Source: CAYTNY01 sp964439215 (GTDB taxonomy: Bacteria; Oederibacteriota; PGYV01; CAYTNY01). From it: a DNA stretch of 25,872 bases. Positions within the stretch are counted from its first letter, which is position 1. Each line of letters starts with the position of its first letter. Both the position numbers and the translations under genes were made by a program. Below the pieces are notes generated by a model. The model saw only the letters and a program-made list of their open reading frames with translations, was not told the DNA's origin and searched no databases. The stretch is taken from assembly GCA_964439215.1 (NCBI GenBank), contig CAYTNY010000029.1, positions 1-25,872 of the forward strand. Reading direction: 5' to 3'. Positions 1 to 8,493 of the stretch are shown in pieces.

Positions 1-406
1 ATCAGATTTTATTTATATCACAAAATATGCGCTTTTACAACACAAAACACTCCGCCGCGCGGCGCTTATAGATTGCGGATTTTATTGCGGCGCTTGATAG
101 AATTCAAAATTTTTTTTTCGCACATACCGGAGCACTTAATTCATACGGTTAGTTATGTTTTCTGCAGGGCACAGCTCTCTGCCGTCAAACTATTAATTGC
201 CCGCATCTCCTGTTTTAAGCGTTAATTTGTATTACAAATCCCCTCTCCCTGACCCTTTTTTTGTGTTTTTCTGATTATATCTATAGTAAATACCGGTCAT
301 CCTCTGCTCATCGAGGACAGGGGATTATTATACTCTCTGCCATGCTATTGCCTTTCGGGCCTCATCGTGATAGTATATTTCTGCATAAAACACAAAAGAG
401 GCGGAT
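1..406. other. Intergenic stretch upstream of truB
   Basis: I find no convincing gene here: open frames on both strands are short and lack ribosome binding sites. It contains a G+C-rich palindrome near 52-63, one copy of a 42-bp repeat shared with the msrAB upstream region, and the truB leader with a GAGG-type ribosome binding site. A weak sigma70-like pair (TTGTGT near 262, TAGTAA near 284) is possible but not convincing. Confidence 0.6.
197..238. repeat. 42-bp dispersed repeat, copy 1
   Basis: This stretch matches 9704-9745 at 37 of 42 positions in the same orientation. A second similar block (CCCTCTCCCTGACCC at about 241-255) recurs as CCCTCTCCCGATCCC at about 9765-9779. Both copies lie in non-coding DNA at the edges of the same core gene block. 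Origin is unknown, and no transposase or terminal inverted repeat is visible. Confidence 0.6.
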
Positions 407-1258
407 ATGGACGGAATACTGCTGGTAAACAAGCCCAAGGGCCCCACTTCCCACGACATAATATTTGATATACGGAAAAAATTCGGAATAAAGAAAACCG
501 GGCATACAGGAACACTTGACCCCATGGCAGAAGGCCTTATGATAATTCTTATAGGCCGCGCCACAAAGATATCTCCTTATATGCATTTTTCCAAAGAATA
601 CGAAATCGGAGTTTTATTCGGAAGGTCCACTGAAACAGATGATTCTGAAGGCCGGCAGATAAAAGAATGCCCTGTCCCCGAACATCTGGATGAAAAAGTA
701 TCGGAAATACTTCCCGGATTCACGGGAGAAATCATGCAGGTCCCTCCTGATTTTTCAGCAGTTAAAAAAGACGGCAAAAAACTTTATACTCTTGCGCGCC
801 GGGGCAAAAAGATCAGTGCGGACCCCAGGCCCGTAAAGATCACAAATATAAGTATTATTGCCCTGAAAGGAGACACTGTTTTTTTGAAGGTTAACGCCTC
901 CGCGGGAACTTATATGAGAAGCCTTGCAAGGGATATGGGAAAACAACTCGGAAGCTGCGCCATGCTCTCGCACATAAAAAGAACAAAAATAGGCGTTTTC
1001 TGCCTGGAAAACGCAAAATATCCGGATGAACTCACGGATATAAAAAAGGACCTTATTTCCATCAACGATGCTCTTTATGACATGCCCGGGATCAATATAG
1101 ACGAAAACGATGAAAAAAGATTAAAAAACGGCATGCCCATAAATTCACCCGGCGGCGAAAACCCGGATACCGTTAAACTGGTAAGAAACGGCAAAGTAAT
1201 TGCCATAGGCAGAACCGGCAGCGGCATAATTTCGGTTAAAAGAGGCATTGAATTTTAA
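407..1258 (+). CDS. truB: tRNA pseudouridine(55) synthase TruB
   Basis: TruB isomerises uridine 55 in the T-loop of tRNAs to pseudouridine in the cytoplasm. The 283-residue protein opens with the family signature: an N-terminal LLVNKPKGPTSH segment, then GHTGTLDPMAEG around residues 32-43, with the catalytic aspartate at D38. The KEYEIGVLFGRSTETDD stretch and a PUA-like C-terminal part are also typical, and length is normal for the family. The start has a GAGG ribosome binding site, and no upstream in-frame alternative is better. It is the only plus-strand gene in the first 13.8 kb and converges on the nitroreductase gene 28 bp away, where the CGGGGCCCCG palindrome may end transcription. Often truB sits beside rbfA or ribF; those are not visible here. 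Confidence 0.97.
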   Translation: MDGILLVNKPKGPTSHDIIFDIRKKFGIKKTGHTGTLDPMAEGLMIILIGRATKISPYMHFSKEYEIGVLFGRSTETDDSEGRQIKECPVPEHLDEKVSEILPGFTGEIMQVPPDFSAVKKDGKKLYTLARRGKKISADPRPVKITNISIIALKGDTVFLKVNASAGTYMRSLARDMGKQLGSCAMLSHIKRTKIGVFCLENAKYPDELTDIKKDLISINDALYDMPGINIDENDEKRLKNGMPINSPGGENPDTVKLVRNGKVIAIGRTGSGIISVKRGIEF

Positions 1259-1286
1259 CCGGATGCCGGGGCCCCGTCATATTTTT

Positions 1287-2120
1287 CTAAACCGGCACTT
1301 CCCAGCTGGCTGTGTATTCCTTTTTCCCGCATTCAATTCCGGGATCGTTTTTTTTCCATTCTCCCGCGATTCCCTGTTCTTTTGCGACCAGTTCAAAATG
1401 ACACATTGCGATTCCCATATCAATTTTCTGGCCGTCGGGGAATTTATAGCCCGGTGTATGTTCAAGGTACAAATGCACATTTAATCCGTCTTTTACCATT
1501 CTCCACGGCTGTTTATTTGAGGCAGAAGGCGCGATCCGGACGCTTTCAAGACAGAATCTGTAGGGATCGGACCTGTCATATTTCAGAGGTGTTTTAAAAT
1601 CATTTTCAAAAAACACTTCCTGAAAAGATTTTCTTTCCCAGGATCTTGCGGCCCATCTCATTGAACGGTCCCTGAAACTTCTTATTTTTTTATAATATCC
1701 CACGGGCGATACCGCGGCAACAAATTCATTGTCGGTTATATTCATTTTTTCCGAGTATCCGTTCCTGTTAAACGTAACACCCATCCAGCAGGTGCCCAGC
1801 CCCATATCCGTAATAAAAAGAATGTTTTTTTCCATGGCATACCCGAAATCAACAAGGCTGTTGTCTTTTTTTTCCGCGGCGCCCGCAAGAAACAGCGATG
1901 CGCCTTTTATCACTCCGTAAGTTCCGAATTTTTTCAGTTCTTCCCTTTCAGCCGCGGTTGTATCAATAAGCTCAAACCTGACTCCCGTTCCAAAAGGCGT
2001 TTTTTTGTTTTCTTTTATAAAATCCCGTATTTCCTTTTTTTCCTCATTCCCCGGTTTTTTTGAACCTTTATAGGTCCTCCGGGATTTTCTCTCGCGGATC
2101 GTCTCTATTATGGATTTCAT
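1287..2120 (-). CDS. Nitroreductase-fold protein (TM1586 type)
   Basis: This 277-residue protein resembles the TM1586-type branch of the nitroreductase superfamily, in which two half-domains together form the flavin-binding fold. The N-terminus (residues 1-16, basic, with RKSRRTY) is the usual FMN phosphate-contacting segment. Residues about 90-115 (FGYAMEKNILFITDMGLGTCW) and 195-207 (IAPSASNKQPWR) are the characteristic blocks. Such proteins bind FMN and reduce nitro compounds or quinones with NAD(P)H, but the physiological substrate is unknown. The start follows an AGGGGG ribosome binding site. It begins 12 bp after the gltX stop, so it is probably cotranscribed with gltX. The family call is fairly sure; the reaction is not. 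Confidence 0.85.
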   Translation of the reverse strand: MKSIIETIRERKSRRTYKGSKKPGNEEKKEIRDFIKENKKTPFGTGVRFELIDTTAAEREELKKFGTYGVIKGASLFLAGAAEKKDNSLVDFGYAMEKNILFITDMGLGTCWMGVTFNRNGYSEKMNITDNEFVAAVSPVGYYKKIRSFRDRSMRWAARSWERKSFQEVFFENDFKTPLKYDRSDPYRFCLESVRIAPSASNKQPWRMVKDGLNVHLYLEHTPGYKFPDGQKIDMGIAMCHFELVAKEQGIAGEWKKNDPGIECGKKEYTASWEVPV

Positions 2121-2132
2121 GCCGGCCCCCTT

Positions 2133-3593
2133 TTATTCTGATTCATATTTTTGAATCCTTTTTAATACTTTTTCTTTGCCCATCACGCTGATTATATCAA
2201 AGAGCCCCGGTCCGGTTGTTGTTCCCGTTAAAACAGCCCTTATTGTATGCATATAAACTTTAGGTTTTATCTCCGCTTTTGCCATGGTCTCCTTCAGCGC
2301 TTCTTCCATGCTTTTGCCGGCGCTGTTTTCATTTTTATTGTATACCGTATCTTTGCTCCACCATTTATCCTCTTTGATAAATTCTTTAAATATCTTTAAT
2401 ACATCGCCGCGCTGTTCTTTGTTTTTTTCCCATACTTTTAGCGCCGCTTCATTCATTTCATAGTCGTCCCTGAAAAAATACACGGAAATGTCAGCGCATT
2501 CCCTGAATGTCCTTATTTTCTCCTGCTGCAGCCTCACCACAGACTTTATAAATTCCCTGTCCGTGTTTTCATCAATCAGCCCCGCTTCCTTAAGATGGGG
2601 AATACATTTTTCTGTCAGGCTGTCTATATCCATTTTCCTTATGTATATGCCGTTAAAATATTCCATTTTTGTATTATCGAACATCGCGCCGGATTTATGC
2701 ACTCTTGAAAGGTCAAAAAGCTTTTCCAGCTCTTCTTTGGAAAACATTTCCGTCTTATCATCATAGGACCAGCCCAAAAGCGCCAGCGCGTTCAGAAAAG
2801 CTTCGGGCAGTATGCCCCTGTCCCTGTAATCTCCCACAGAAGTAGCGCCGTGCCTTTTTGACAGTCTTGATTTATCCGGCCCGAGTATAAGAGGGATGTG
2901 GGCAAATAAAGGCACATTAAAGCCAAGCGCTTTATATATCTGCGCCTGCTTGGGCGTATTTGAAAGATGGTCCTCCCCGCGTATCACGTGGGTAATGCCC
3001 ATAAGCGCGTCATCAACCGTGACCACAAAATTATACATTGCCGAACCGTCGCCTCTTGCGATTATAAAATCATCAATTACATCGTTTTTAAAGACAACAT
3101 CGCCCCGCACAATATCTTTTACAACCGTTTCTCCTTCTGCCGGTGTTTTCAGCCTCAGCGTATATTCCCCGCCGCCTTCTCTTTCGGCGGCATTGCGGCA
3201 TGTTCCGGGATATCTGAAAGCGGTCCTGTCTTTTTTCGCCTTTTCCCGAAGTGCATCAAGCTCATCTTTTGTGCAGTAGCACTTATAGACTTTCTTTTCT
3301 TCAATAAGCTTATCAATATATTTTTTATATATATCCGCTCTCTGCGACTGAAAATAAGGCCCGTTTTCACCGCCTGCTTCCGGGCCCTCGTCCCATTCAA
3401 GACCCATCCATCTGAGCGAATCAAGTATTTTATCCACAGACTCGCGCGTAGAACGTTCTTTATCCGTGTCCTCTATTCTGACTATAAATTTCCCGTTGTT
3501 TTTTTTCGCGAACAGATAATTAAACAGCGCTGTTCTTGCGCCGCCTATATGAAGATAACCGGTAGGTGAAGGCGCAAAACGTACTTTTACCAT
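2133..3593 (-). CDS. gltX: Glutamate-tRNA ligase
   Basis: This class I aminoacyl-tRNA synthetase charges tRNA-Glu (and tRNA-Gln where the transamidation route is used) with glutamate, using ATP. The 486-residue length is normal. The HIGH-class signature is HIGG at residues 15-18 inside FAPSPTGYLHIGGARTAL, and the KMSKS-class loop is RLSKR at 243-247. Cysteines at 105, 107 and 132 match the position of the zinc-type motif of bacterial GluRS, though the fourth usual ligand is not obvious. The C-terminal part is the alpha-helical anticodon-binding domain. The start is set by AAGGAGAACAA just before ATG. The nitroreductase gene follows 12 bp downstream. A terminator separates it from the bactofilin operon upstream, so gltX should have its own promoter near 3594-3640. 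Confidence 0.97.
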   Translation of the reverse strand: MVKVRFAPSPTGYLHIGGARTALFNYLFAKKNNGKFIVRIEDTDKERSTRESVDKILDSLRWMGLEWDEGPEAGGENGPYFQSQRADIYKKYIDKLIEEKKVYKCYCTKDELDALREKAKKDRTAFRYPGTCRNAAEREGGGEYTLRLKTPAEGETVVKDIVRGDVVFKNDVIDDFIIARGDGSAMYNFVVTVDDALMGITHVIRGEDHLSNTPKQAQIYKALGFNVPLFAHIPLILGPDKSRLSKRHGATSVGDYRDRGILPEAFLNALALLGWSYDDKTEMFSKEELEKLFDLSRVHKSGAMFDNTKMEYFNGIYIRKMDIDSLTEKCIPHLKEAGLIDENTDREFIKSVVRLQQEKIRTFRECADISVYFFRDDYEMNEAALKVWEKNKEQRGDVLKIFKEFIKEDKWWSKDTVYNKNENSAGKSMEEALKETMAKAEIKPKVYMHTIRAVLTGTTTGPGLFDIISVMGKEKVLKRIQKYESE

Positions 3594-3641
3594 TTGTTCT
3601 CCTTTTGATCCGTATTTTTAGATTTAACGGGCGGACAAATT

Positions 3642-3672
3642 AAAAAAAGACGGCTCCGGGCCGTCTTTTTTC
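3642..3672 (-). terminator. Intrinsic terminator after the bactofilin gene
   Basis: Arms GACGGC (3649-3654) and GCCGTC (3660-3665) form a G+C-rich stem closed by a 5-nt loop, extended by flanking A and T runs that pair. Read on the minus strand it ends in seven T residues, 26 bp after the bactofilin stop. It separates the M23-bactofilin operon from gltX and could act in both directions. Confidence 0.85.
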
Positions 3673-3697
3673 ATATGCCGTCAAAACGTTTTTTTAT

Positions 3698-4054
3698 TTA
3701 TTTCTTCTGTCCTGATTCCTGAATAGCCTTTTCCATCTCACAGGTCCCCTCAAAAATAACCCCTTCGGCCACTATGAGTTTCGGCGTCCTTATATCACCG
3801 TGCATTTTGCCGGTGTTCAGTATTTCAAGTTTTTGTTTCGCGATCACGTCCCCTGTGACTTTTCCGCCTATCAATATATTTTTCGCTTCAACATCGCCTT
3901 TAACGAGCGCCTGTTCGCCTATTGTAACGGTTCCCGTACAGGTTATATTCCCTTCAACTTTCCCGTCTATCCTTATGCCGCCTTTTGATATCAGATGTCC
4001 TTTAACCTCGCATCCCGGCGCTATCAGTGTTATTCCTCCGGCTTTTCCGAACAT
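3698..4054 (-). CDS. Bactofilin (polymer-forming cytoskeletal protein)
   Basis: Bactofilins polymerise without nucleotide into membrane-associated beta-helical filaments that position cell-wall enzymes. This 118-residue protein is almost entirely the bactofilin domain. From about residue 15 to 105 it runs in short repeated beta rungs rich in G, V, I and K (GHLISKGGIRIDGKVEGNI, then TVTIGEQALVKGDV and KNILIGGKVTGDV), with short polar tails at both ends, as in the family. The ribosome binding site is AAGGAGA. It lies 81 bp after an M23 peptidase gene on the same strand and is followed by an intrinsic terminator, so the two form an operon. Bactofilin-M23 pairs are known in several bacteria and set cell shape; that role is inferred here. 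Confidence 0.95.
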   Translation of the reverse strand: MFGKAGGITLIAPGCEVKGHLISKGGIRIDGKVEGNITCTGTVTIGEQALVKGDVEAKNILIGGKVTGDVIAKQKLEILNTGKMHGDIRTPKLIVAEGVIFEGTCEMEKAIQESGQKK

Positions 4055-4135
4055 ATCTTCAGTCTCCTTTACTCTTCCGGATTTTTAAAACAATATACAT
4101 ATCAGCTGTTTCTTATGATTTAACCGCGTTCTGTA

Positions 4136-5062
4136 TTATCTGAACGCCACTTTTTTGTTTAAGTATTTGGTGGGGTTTACCGCAACGCCGTTCAGTCTCA
4201 CTTCATAATGCAGATGAGGCGCGGTTGACCGCCCCGAACTTCCCATATACCCTATTACCTGTTCCTTTTTTATATGTTCGCCCGGGCTTACGACATATTT
4301 TTTCATATGCCCGTAACGCGTTGTATAACCATTGGCGTGATTAAGGATTACCACATGTCCATAGCCTCTTTCAAAAGCCGCGTAATTGACAACTCCATCC
4401 GCTGTTGCTTTTATGGGTGTTCCCCTGTCATTTGCTATATCAACACCTTCGTGAAAAGAAAGGGATCCGGAAAAAGGATCAATTCTTGAGCCGAATCCCG
4501 CGGTTATCCATCCTTTTACCGGCCAGTCTGACGGTACTGCCGACATTTTTGCGCGCTGTTCGGTTATATATTTAACGATTCCCTGGAAACTCTTCTGCGC
4601 GTTTCTTGATTCTTCATTAACAAACTTAACCGCCATTTTAAGCGACGGAATACTTACATTTTCATCCCTGTCTTTTATATACTTTTCCAGCATTGACGGA
4701 TCAATATCAGAAGGCCCGCCAAAACCGGTGTATTTCATAATTCCATCTTTGCTTTTAAGCTCCAGCATCTGTCTGAGCTGAGTATCTATTTCAGAAACTC
4801 TTTTTACCGCTTCACGGGCCCGGAGCACTTCTTCCGTAAATACTTTATGTTTTCTATTGAGGTATTTATTATATTCTATTGTTGCCCGGTAATTGACATG
4901 GCGTGTAACTATATACGCGGAAGAAAAAATACTTACAAGCAGTAATACTGCAAGAAACAAAAACAGCGGCATTTTCAGCTTTAGGCCGGTAATCTTGGAA
5001 CTGTCTTCAGGAACCAGCAGAATCGTTATGTTTTTATTTCTTTTGTTTCCTTTTTTTCCCAT
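4136..5062 (-). CDS. Membrane-anchored M23 (LytM) peptidoglycan endopeptidase
   Basis: The protein (308 residues) has a short basic cytoplasmic tail, one membrane helix at about 31-51, a coiled-coil-prone segment at about 60-105, and a LytM/M23 domain from about 185 to 300. The zinc ligands are visible: H204 and D208 in FHEGVDIAND, and H285 in HLHYEV, with H252 in RYGH as the likely catalytic partner. So it should be an active D,D- or L,D-endopeptidase that cuts cell-wall cross-links on the outer face of the inner membrane. The start follows GAGG. It is the first gene of an operon with a bactofilin, which probably localises it. Such M23 proteins with an N-terminal anchor are the usual partner of bactofilins. 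Confidence 0.95.
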   Translation of the reverse strand: MGKKGNKRNKNITILLVPEDSSKITGLKLKMPLFLFLAVLLLVSIFSSAYIVTRHVNYRATIEYNKYLNRKHKVFTEEVLRAREAVKRVSEIDTQLRQMLELKSKDGIMKYTGFGGPSDIDPSMLEKYIKDRDENVSIPSLKMAVKFVNEESRNAQKSFQGIVKYITEQRAKMSAVPSDWPVKGWITAGFGSRIDPFSGSLSFHEGVDIANDRGTPIKATADGVVNYAAFERGYGHVVILNHANGYTTRYGHMKKYVVSPGEHIKKEQVIGYMGSSGRSTAPHLHYEVRLNGVAVNPTKYLNKKVAFR

Positions 5063-5155
5063 ATCCGCCTCATTATTAATACAGAAATTTCTCCCGGCTT
5101 TTATAAACCCGGAAGTCTTTTCTCTTCAAAGATCTGTTATATTTATTAAATTAAC

Positions 5156-5464
5156 TTACTCCTGTTTATCTCCAAGTTCAGCAGTAAGCCTTTCTTTTAA
5201 TTCCGGGGACATATTTTCCATATCTTCCATAAAAATTCTCAATTTATCTGCATCTACTTTTGTATTTTTAATATATTGAACTTTTGCTTTTTTCAATTTA
5301 TCCAGCAGCATGTCAGCATATTTTTTCGGCGCATAGCAGTAAAGATCCGCTCCATCATCATTGGGATACGCCTCCACCGATACTCTTACAAGCGCCGCAG
5401 GGTAAAGCCTTTTCAGTTCGCCTTTCAGCCTTTCAGCCAATGCTTCAGGTTGTGTCATTACCAT
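5156..5464 (-). CDS. Small uncharacterised protein
   Basis: I do not recognise this 102-residue protein. It has no signal peptide or membrane helix. The middle (residues 24-55) alternates beta and alpha-like segments (RVSVEAYPNDDGADLYCYAPKK) and the C-terminal half is charged and helical, ending MSPELKERLTAELGDKQE. It is preceded by AAGGAGG about ten bases before the first ATG; a second ATG two codons later is possible. It stands 93 bp before the M23 gene on the same strand and could be cotranscribed with it. The strong ribosome binding site and coding-like composition support it being real. Confidence 0.75.
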   Translation of the reverse strand: MVMTQPEALAERLKGELKRLYPAALVRVSVEAYPNDDGADLYCYAPKKYADMLLDKLKKAKVQYIKNTKVDADKLRIFMEDMENMSPELKERLTAELGDKQE

Positions 5465-5660
5465 TTTTTCCTGTCCTCCTTATTGAGTTTAAATGATCAG
5501 TCTTATCTTTTTCGCAATCCTATTTTATTATATACAACAGCCATAAAGATTGTCAAGGCTTTATTCCCGCAGAAAAAACACAAGTCTGCGTACATTTAAG
5601 AATATAAATGTTTTTGCCCCAAACTTCATATCCGGATTTCCGCTGGTATGAAACTCTGTT

Positions 5661-6179
5661 TTATTTTATCTGCACCGCACCGAAAACCGCGTTTGCTTCT
5701 ATATAATGATGAGGGCTGTTTTTATCATAACTTTCCGACTCATAATCCCCGCCGCCGAATACAACAGACCTTGAATTCGGCATCGAAACTTCGCCAAACA
5801 CGGCATTCCCCTTTATTTTCAAAGGAGTTTCAGGATTTATCTTAACTTCTGAACTGCCGAAAACAGCATCAATTTTTATTGTTTTTGTCTCCGTATAACC
5901 GGCTTCAGTCAGGTCTATTTTATTTGAGCCAAATATAACACTGTATTCTCCGTCTATATTACTGCCTTTTATTTCACTTTCCGCAAACATAGTTGTTCGT
6001 CCTGTTGATTTTCCCGGCCAGGATCCCGGCACAAGCATCTTTATGCCCACAAAAATAAGCAGCACTGCCATAACAATCCTAAAAAAAGGAATATCAATAC
6101 CAAAAGCCTTTAATATCATGGTAAAACCGAGTAAAATAAAAAAAACACCCCAAAAAACAGTAAATACAGACATTCTCAT
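5661..6179 (-). CDS. LiaF-like / DUF5668-type membrane protein
   Basis: From the ATG at 6179 this is a 172-residue protein with two close hydrophobic helices (about residues 4-23 and 31-48) and a soluble C-terminal domain made of short beta rungs in which the phrase AVFG or VFGS recurs (SVIFGSNK, DAVFGSSEV, NAVFGEV, SVVFGGG, NAVFGAV). That is the layout of LiaF-type proteins, whose C-terminal cell-wall-active antibiotics response domain forms a beta helix and which in Firmicutes hold a sensor kinase in check. No sensor kinase or regulator lies nearby, so the role is open. I reject an upstream start at 6266 because it would overlap the previous gene, and AGGAGGAGGAAT sits right before the chosen ATG. 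Confidence 0.8.
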   Translation of the reverse strand: MRMSVFTVFWGVFFILLGFTMILKAFGIDIPFFRIVMAVLLIFVGIKMLVPGSWPGKSTGRTTMFAESEIKGSNIDGEYSVIFGSNKIDLTEAGYTETKTIKIDAVFGSSEVKINPETPLKIKGNAVFGEVSMPNSRSVVFGGGDYESESYDKNSPHHYIEANAVFGAVQIK

Positions 6180-6220
6180 ATTCCTCCTCCTGTTTTTATT
6201 AATAACCCTCCTGCATTTCT

Positions 6221-6784
6221 TTACATTGTATCTTCCGCGTATTTTCCGATAAAAATTTTGACGCAATCTTTATAAATCTTCAGTTTATTATCCGGCTCAA
6301 CAACTTTTACTGATATTTTCAGATCTTTGTTATATTTTCCCAGTAAAGGTATACTAAACCTGTAAAGTTCAACCTTGCCGTAATAATTGACATTGTTTTT
6401 CTTCGTATATGTTCTTCTGTCTTTTTTCGCTTTTTCGCTTAATAAGATCCTGCCGCTGTGTATGAAATCCACCCGGATAACCCCTTCATACTTATATTTA
6501 TTTTCCGACTCCCATTCCGACAGCAGGCATTCGCGTTCTGTGTTAATTCCCACTGTATAAGTTCCGGGTTTCATTTCATCCATTGCAAATATTTCTTCAT
6601 AACCCTGCTTCCAGAACTTAAAAGTTTTTTCATCAATTATTTCATATCCCGCTTTTTTCGAAAGCAGAATATCCACCCGGGGCGCGTCCGCGGGTTTATG
6701 CGTCCAAAACCATATACCTGCCGCTGCGGACAGAACCAGAAACACCGCGAAAACCACAATCAGATTTTTCTTATTTTTTAACAT
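6221..6784 (-). CDS. Membrane-anchored or exported protein of unknown function
   Basis: The 187-residue product begins with a basic stretch and one hydrophobic helix (about residues 7-27), so it is exported or anchored in the inner membrane. The rest is a soluble, beta-rich domain (for example KPGTYTVGINTERECLLSEW and KVELYRFSIPLLGKYN) that I cannot assign to a family. AAGGAG precedes the start. The LiaF-like gene begins 41 bp downstream on the same strand, so the two are probably one operon and may act together at the envelope. Confidence 0.75.
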   Translation of the reverse strand: MLKNKKNLIVVFAVFLVLSAAAGIWFWTHKPADAPRVDILLSKKAGYEIIDEKTFKFWKQGYEEIFAMDEMKPGTYTVGINTERECLLSEWESENKYKYEGVIRVDFIHSGRILLSEKAKKDRRTYTKKNNVNYYGKVELYRFSIPLLGKYNKDLKISVKVVEPDNKLKIYKDCVKIFIGKYAEDTM

Positions 6785-6916
6785 TAAATTCTCCTTATTT
6801 TCATCCCTTGCCGGATTCTATTAAAAATCGTCTTTAACAAATATACACATTTTAATTCCAACGGTCAATAATGGCTTAAAACCATTTCGGAAATAAACCT
6901 GCGCCAAAATGTTTTT

Positions 6917-7687
6917 TTACACATCCATTATAATGCCCACGGGACAGTGGTCCGATCCCATTACATTTTTTAATATAAATGCGCCTTTAAGCTTTTTCCT
7001 TAAGCCGGGGGTTATATAAAAATAATCTATGCGCCAGCCCACATCCCGCTCCCTTGCCCGTGAAATTACATCCCACCATGTATAATGTCCGCCTTCTTTT
7101 TCAAATTCCCTGAATGTATCAATATAACCCCTGCCGATAAACATATCCAGAAATTCAGTTTCTTCGGGCAGAAAACCCGATACCCCGCGGTTCGGGCCGG
7201 GCCGGGCCAGATCAATATCCTTATGCGCCGTATTTACATCCCCGCATATAACGAGCTCTCTGCCTGCTTTTCTTTTTTTTTCACAGACCTTAAGAAATTT
7301 CTTATAAAAATCCATTTTATAAGCAAGCCGGACAGGCCCCTGTTTGCCGTTCGGAAAATAAATGTTAAGCATAGTGAATTTTTTAAATTCAGCGGTCTGT
7401 ATCCTGCCCTCTTCATCAAATCTTTTTTCCCCGAAGCCTGTTTCTATTTTTTCGGGCGGGATTTTCGAATATATTGCGGTGCCGCTGTATCCCTTTTTTA
7501 TCTTTGAAGACTCAAAGAAGGAGAAATAACCGGGCAGTTCCGTGATTTCAGGAGGAAGCTGGGACTTTTCCGCCTTGGTTTCCTGCAGGCACAGAATATC
7601 GGGTTTTTCGCGCTCAATCAGGGGAAGAAGCATGCCTTTTTTATGAACCGCCCGTATTCCGTTTACGTTCCACGATAATAGTTTCAC
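6917..7687 (-). CDS. xth: Exodeoxyribonuclease III (AP endonuclease)
   Basis: This enzyme cuts DNA 5' of abasic sites and removes blocked 3' ends, the main step after glycosylases in base excision repair. The 256 residues contain all family blocks: WNVNGIRA at 6-13 (metal-binding N7), QETK at 35-38 (metal ligand E36), GDVNTAHKDID, GWRIDYFY, and GSDHCPV near 244-250 with the catalytic histidine H247. Length is typical for the ExoA/ExoIII group. It starts 4 bp after the gpmA stop codon, so it is translated from the same message as gpmA, an arrangement with no obvious functional logic. Confidence 0.97.
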   Translation of the reverse strand: MKLLSWNVNGIRAVHKKGMLLPLIEREKPDILCLQETKAEKSQLPPEITELPGYFSFFESSKIKKGYSGTAIYSKIPPEKIETGFGEKRFDEEGRIQTAEFKKFTMLNIYFPNGKQGPVRLAYKMDFYKKFLKVCEKKRKAGRELVICGDVNTAHKDIDLARPGPNRGVSGFLPEETEFLDMFIGRGYIDTFREFEKEGGHYTWWDVISRARERDVGWRIDYFYITPGLRKKLKGAFILKNVMGSDHCPVGIIMDV

Positions 7688-7691
7688 CTGC

Positions 7692-8441
7692 TTAATCCTT
7701 TTTTCTGCCCTGATTTAATGTCTGCTCAATAGATTTTTTAAGTTCTTCAGGATCGCCCAGATAATAATGTTTTTGCGGCATCATATTATTGTCAAATTCA
7801 TATACAAGCGGGATGCCCGTGGGAATATTCAGCCCCATAACCTCTTCATCCGTCATATCATCAAAATATTTCACAAGCGCTCTTAAGGAATTTCCATGAG
7901 CGGATATTATAATTTTTTTCCCTTTCTTTGCAAGCGGGGCTATATTTTTATTCCAGTACGGAAGAACTCTTTCAACCGTGTCTTTCAGGCATTCCGCAGC
8001 CGGCAGCTCTTCCTGCGGCAAATCAGCATACTTTGGGTCATTAGCCGGGAGCCTCTCATCGTTTTTTTCAAGAGCAGGCGGCCTCACGGCATAGCTCCTT
8101 CTCCATATCTTCACCTGCTCCTCACCGTGTTTTTCCGCTGTCTCAGCTTTGTTCAGACCCTGCAATGCTCCGTAATGCCGTTCATTCAGCTCCCATGACT
8201 TTATAACAGGTATCCACATAAGGTCCATCTCATCAAGCACGATCCAGAGTGTTCTTATTGCTCTTTTCAGCCGTGATGTAAACGCGATATCAAATACAAA
8301 CCCGTTTTCTTTCAGCAAACCGGCTGCTTTTTCAGCTTCCAGCCGTCCTCTTTCCGAAAGATCCACATCCGTCCATCCTGTAAAAAGATTCTTTTTGTTC
8401 CAGATTGATTCTCCGTGCCTGAGCAAAACCAGTTTATGCAA
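7692..8441 (-). CDS. gpmA: 2,3-bisphosphoglycerate-dependent phosphoglycerate mutase
   Basis: GpmA interconverts 3- and 2-phosphoglycerate in glycolysis through a phosphohistidine intermediate. The 249-residue protein shows RHGESIWN at 8-15 with the phosphorylated histidine H9, the FTGWTDVDLSERG block at 20-32, ELNERHYGALQG around 84-95 (acid-base residue E87), and AHGNSLRAL with H182. The ribosome binding site is AGGAGG. xth follows directly. Notably the window also encodes the unrelated cofactor-independent mutase (gpmI at 14861-16414). Having both is known in some bacteria, but here they lie only about 6 kb apart. Confidence 0.97.
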   Translation of the reverse strand: MHKLVLLRHGESIWNKKNLFTGWTDVDLSERGRLEAEKAAGLLKENGFVFDIAFTSRLKRAIRTLWIVLDEMDLMWIPVIKSWELNERHYGALQGLNKAETAEKHGEEQVKIWRRSYAVRPPALEKNDERLPANDPKYADLPQEELPAAECLKDTVERVLPYWNKNIAPLAKKGKKIIISAHGNSLRALVKYFDDMTDEEVMGLNIPTGIPLVYEFDNNMMPQKHYYLGDPEELKKSIEQTLNQGRKKD

Positions 8442-8493
8442 TTCCCGCCTCCTGTATTTTCAGCATTACAGCTGAATTATACCACAGACTTTT

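Noticed and set aside
1255..1290. Bidirectional terminator between truB and the nitroreductase gene
   Set aside because: The CGGGGCCCCG palindrome leaves almost no loop, so folding as a terminator is doubtful.
3398..3412. CAAGACCC inside gltX
   Set aside because: It is ordinary coding sequence of a conserved gene without the rest of the repeat.
2896..3569. Long plus-strand frames opposite gltX (up to 200 codons)
   Set aside because: They are antisense shadows of a highly conserved gene and have no ribosome binding sites or recognisable protein features.
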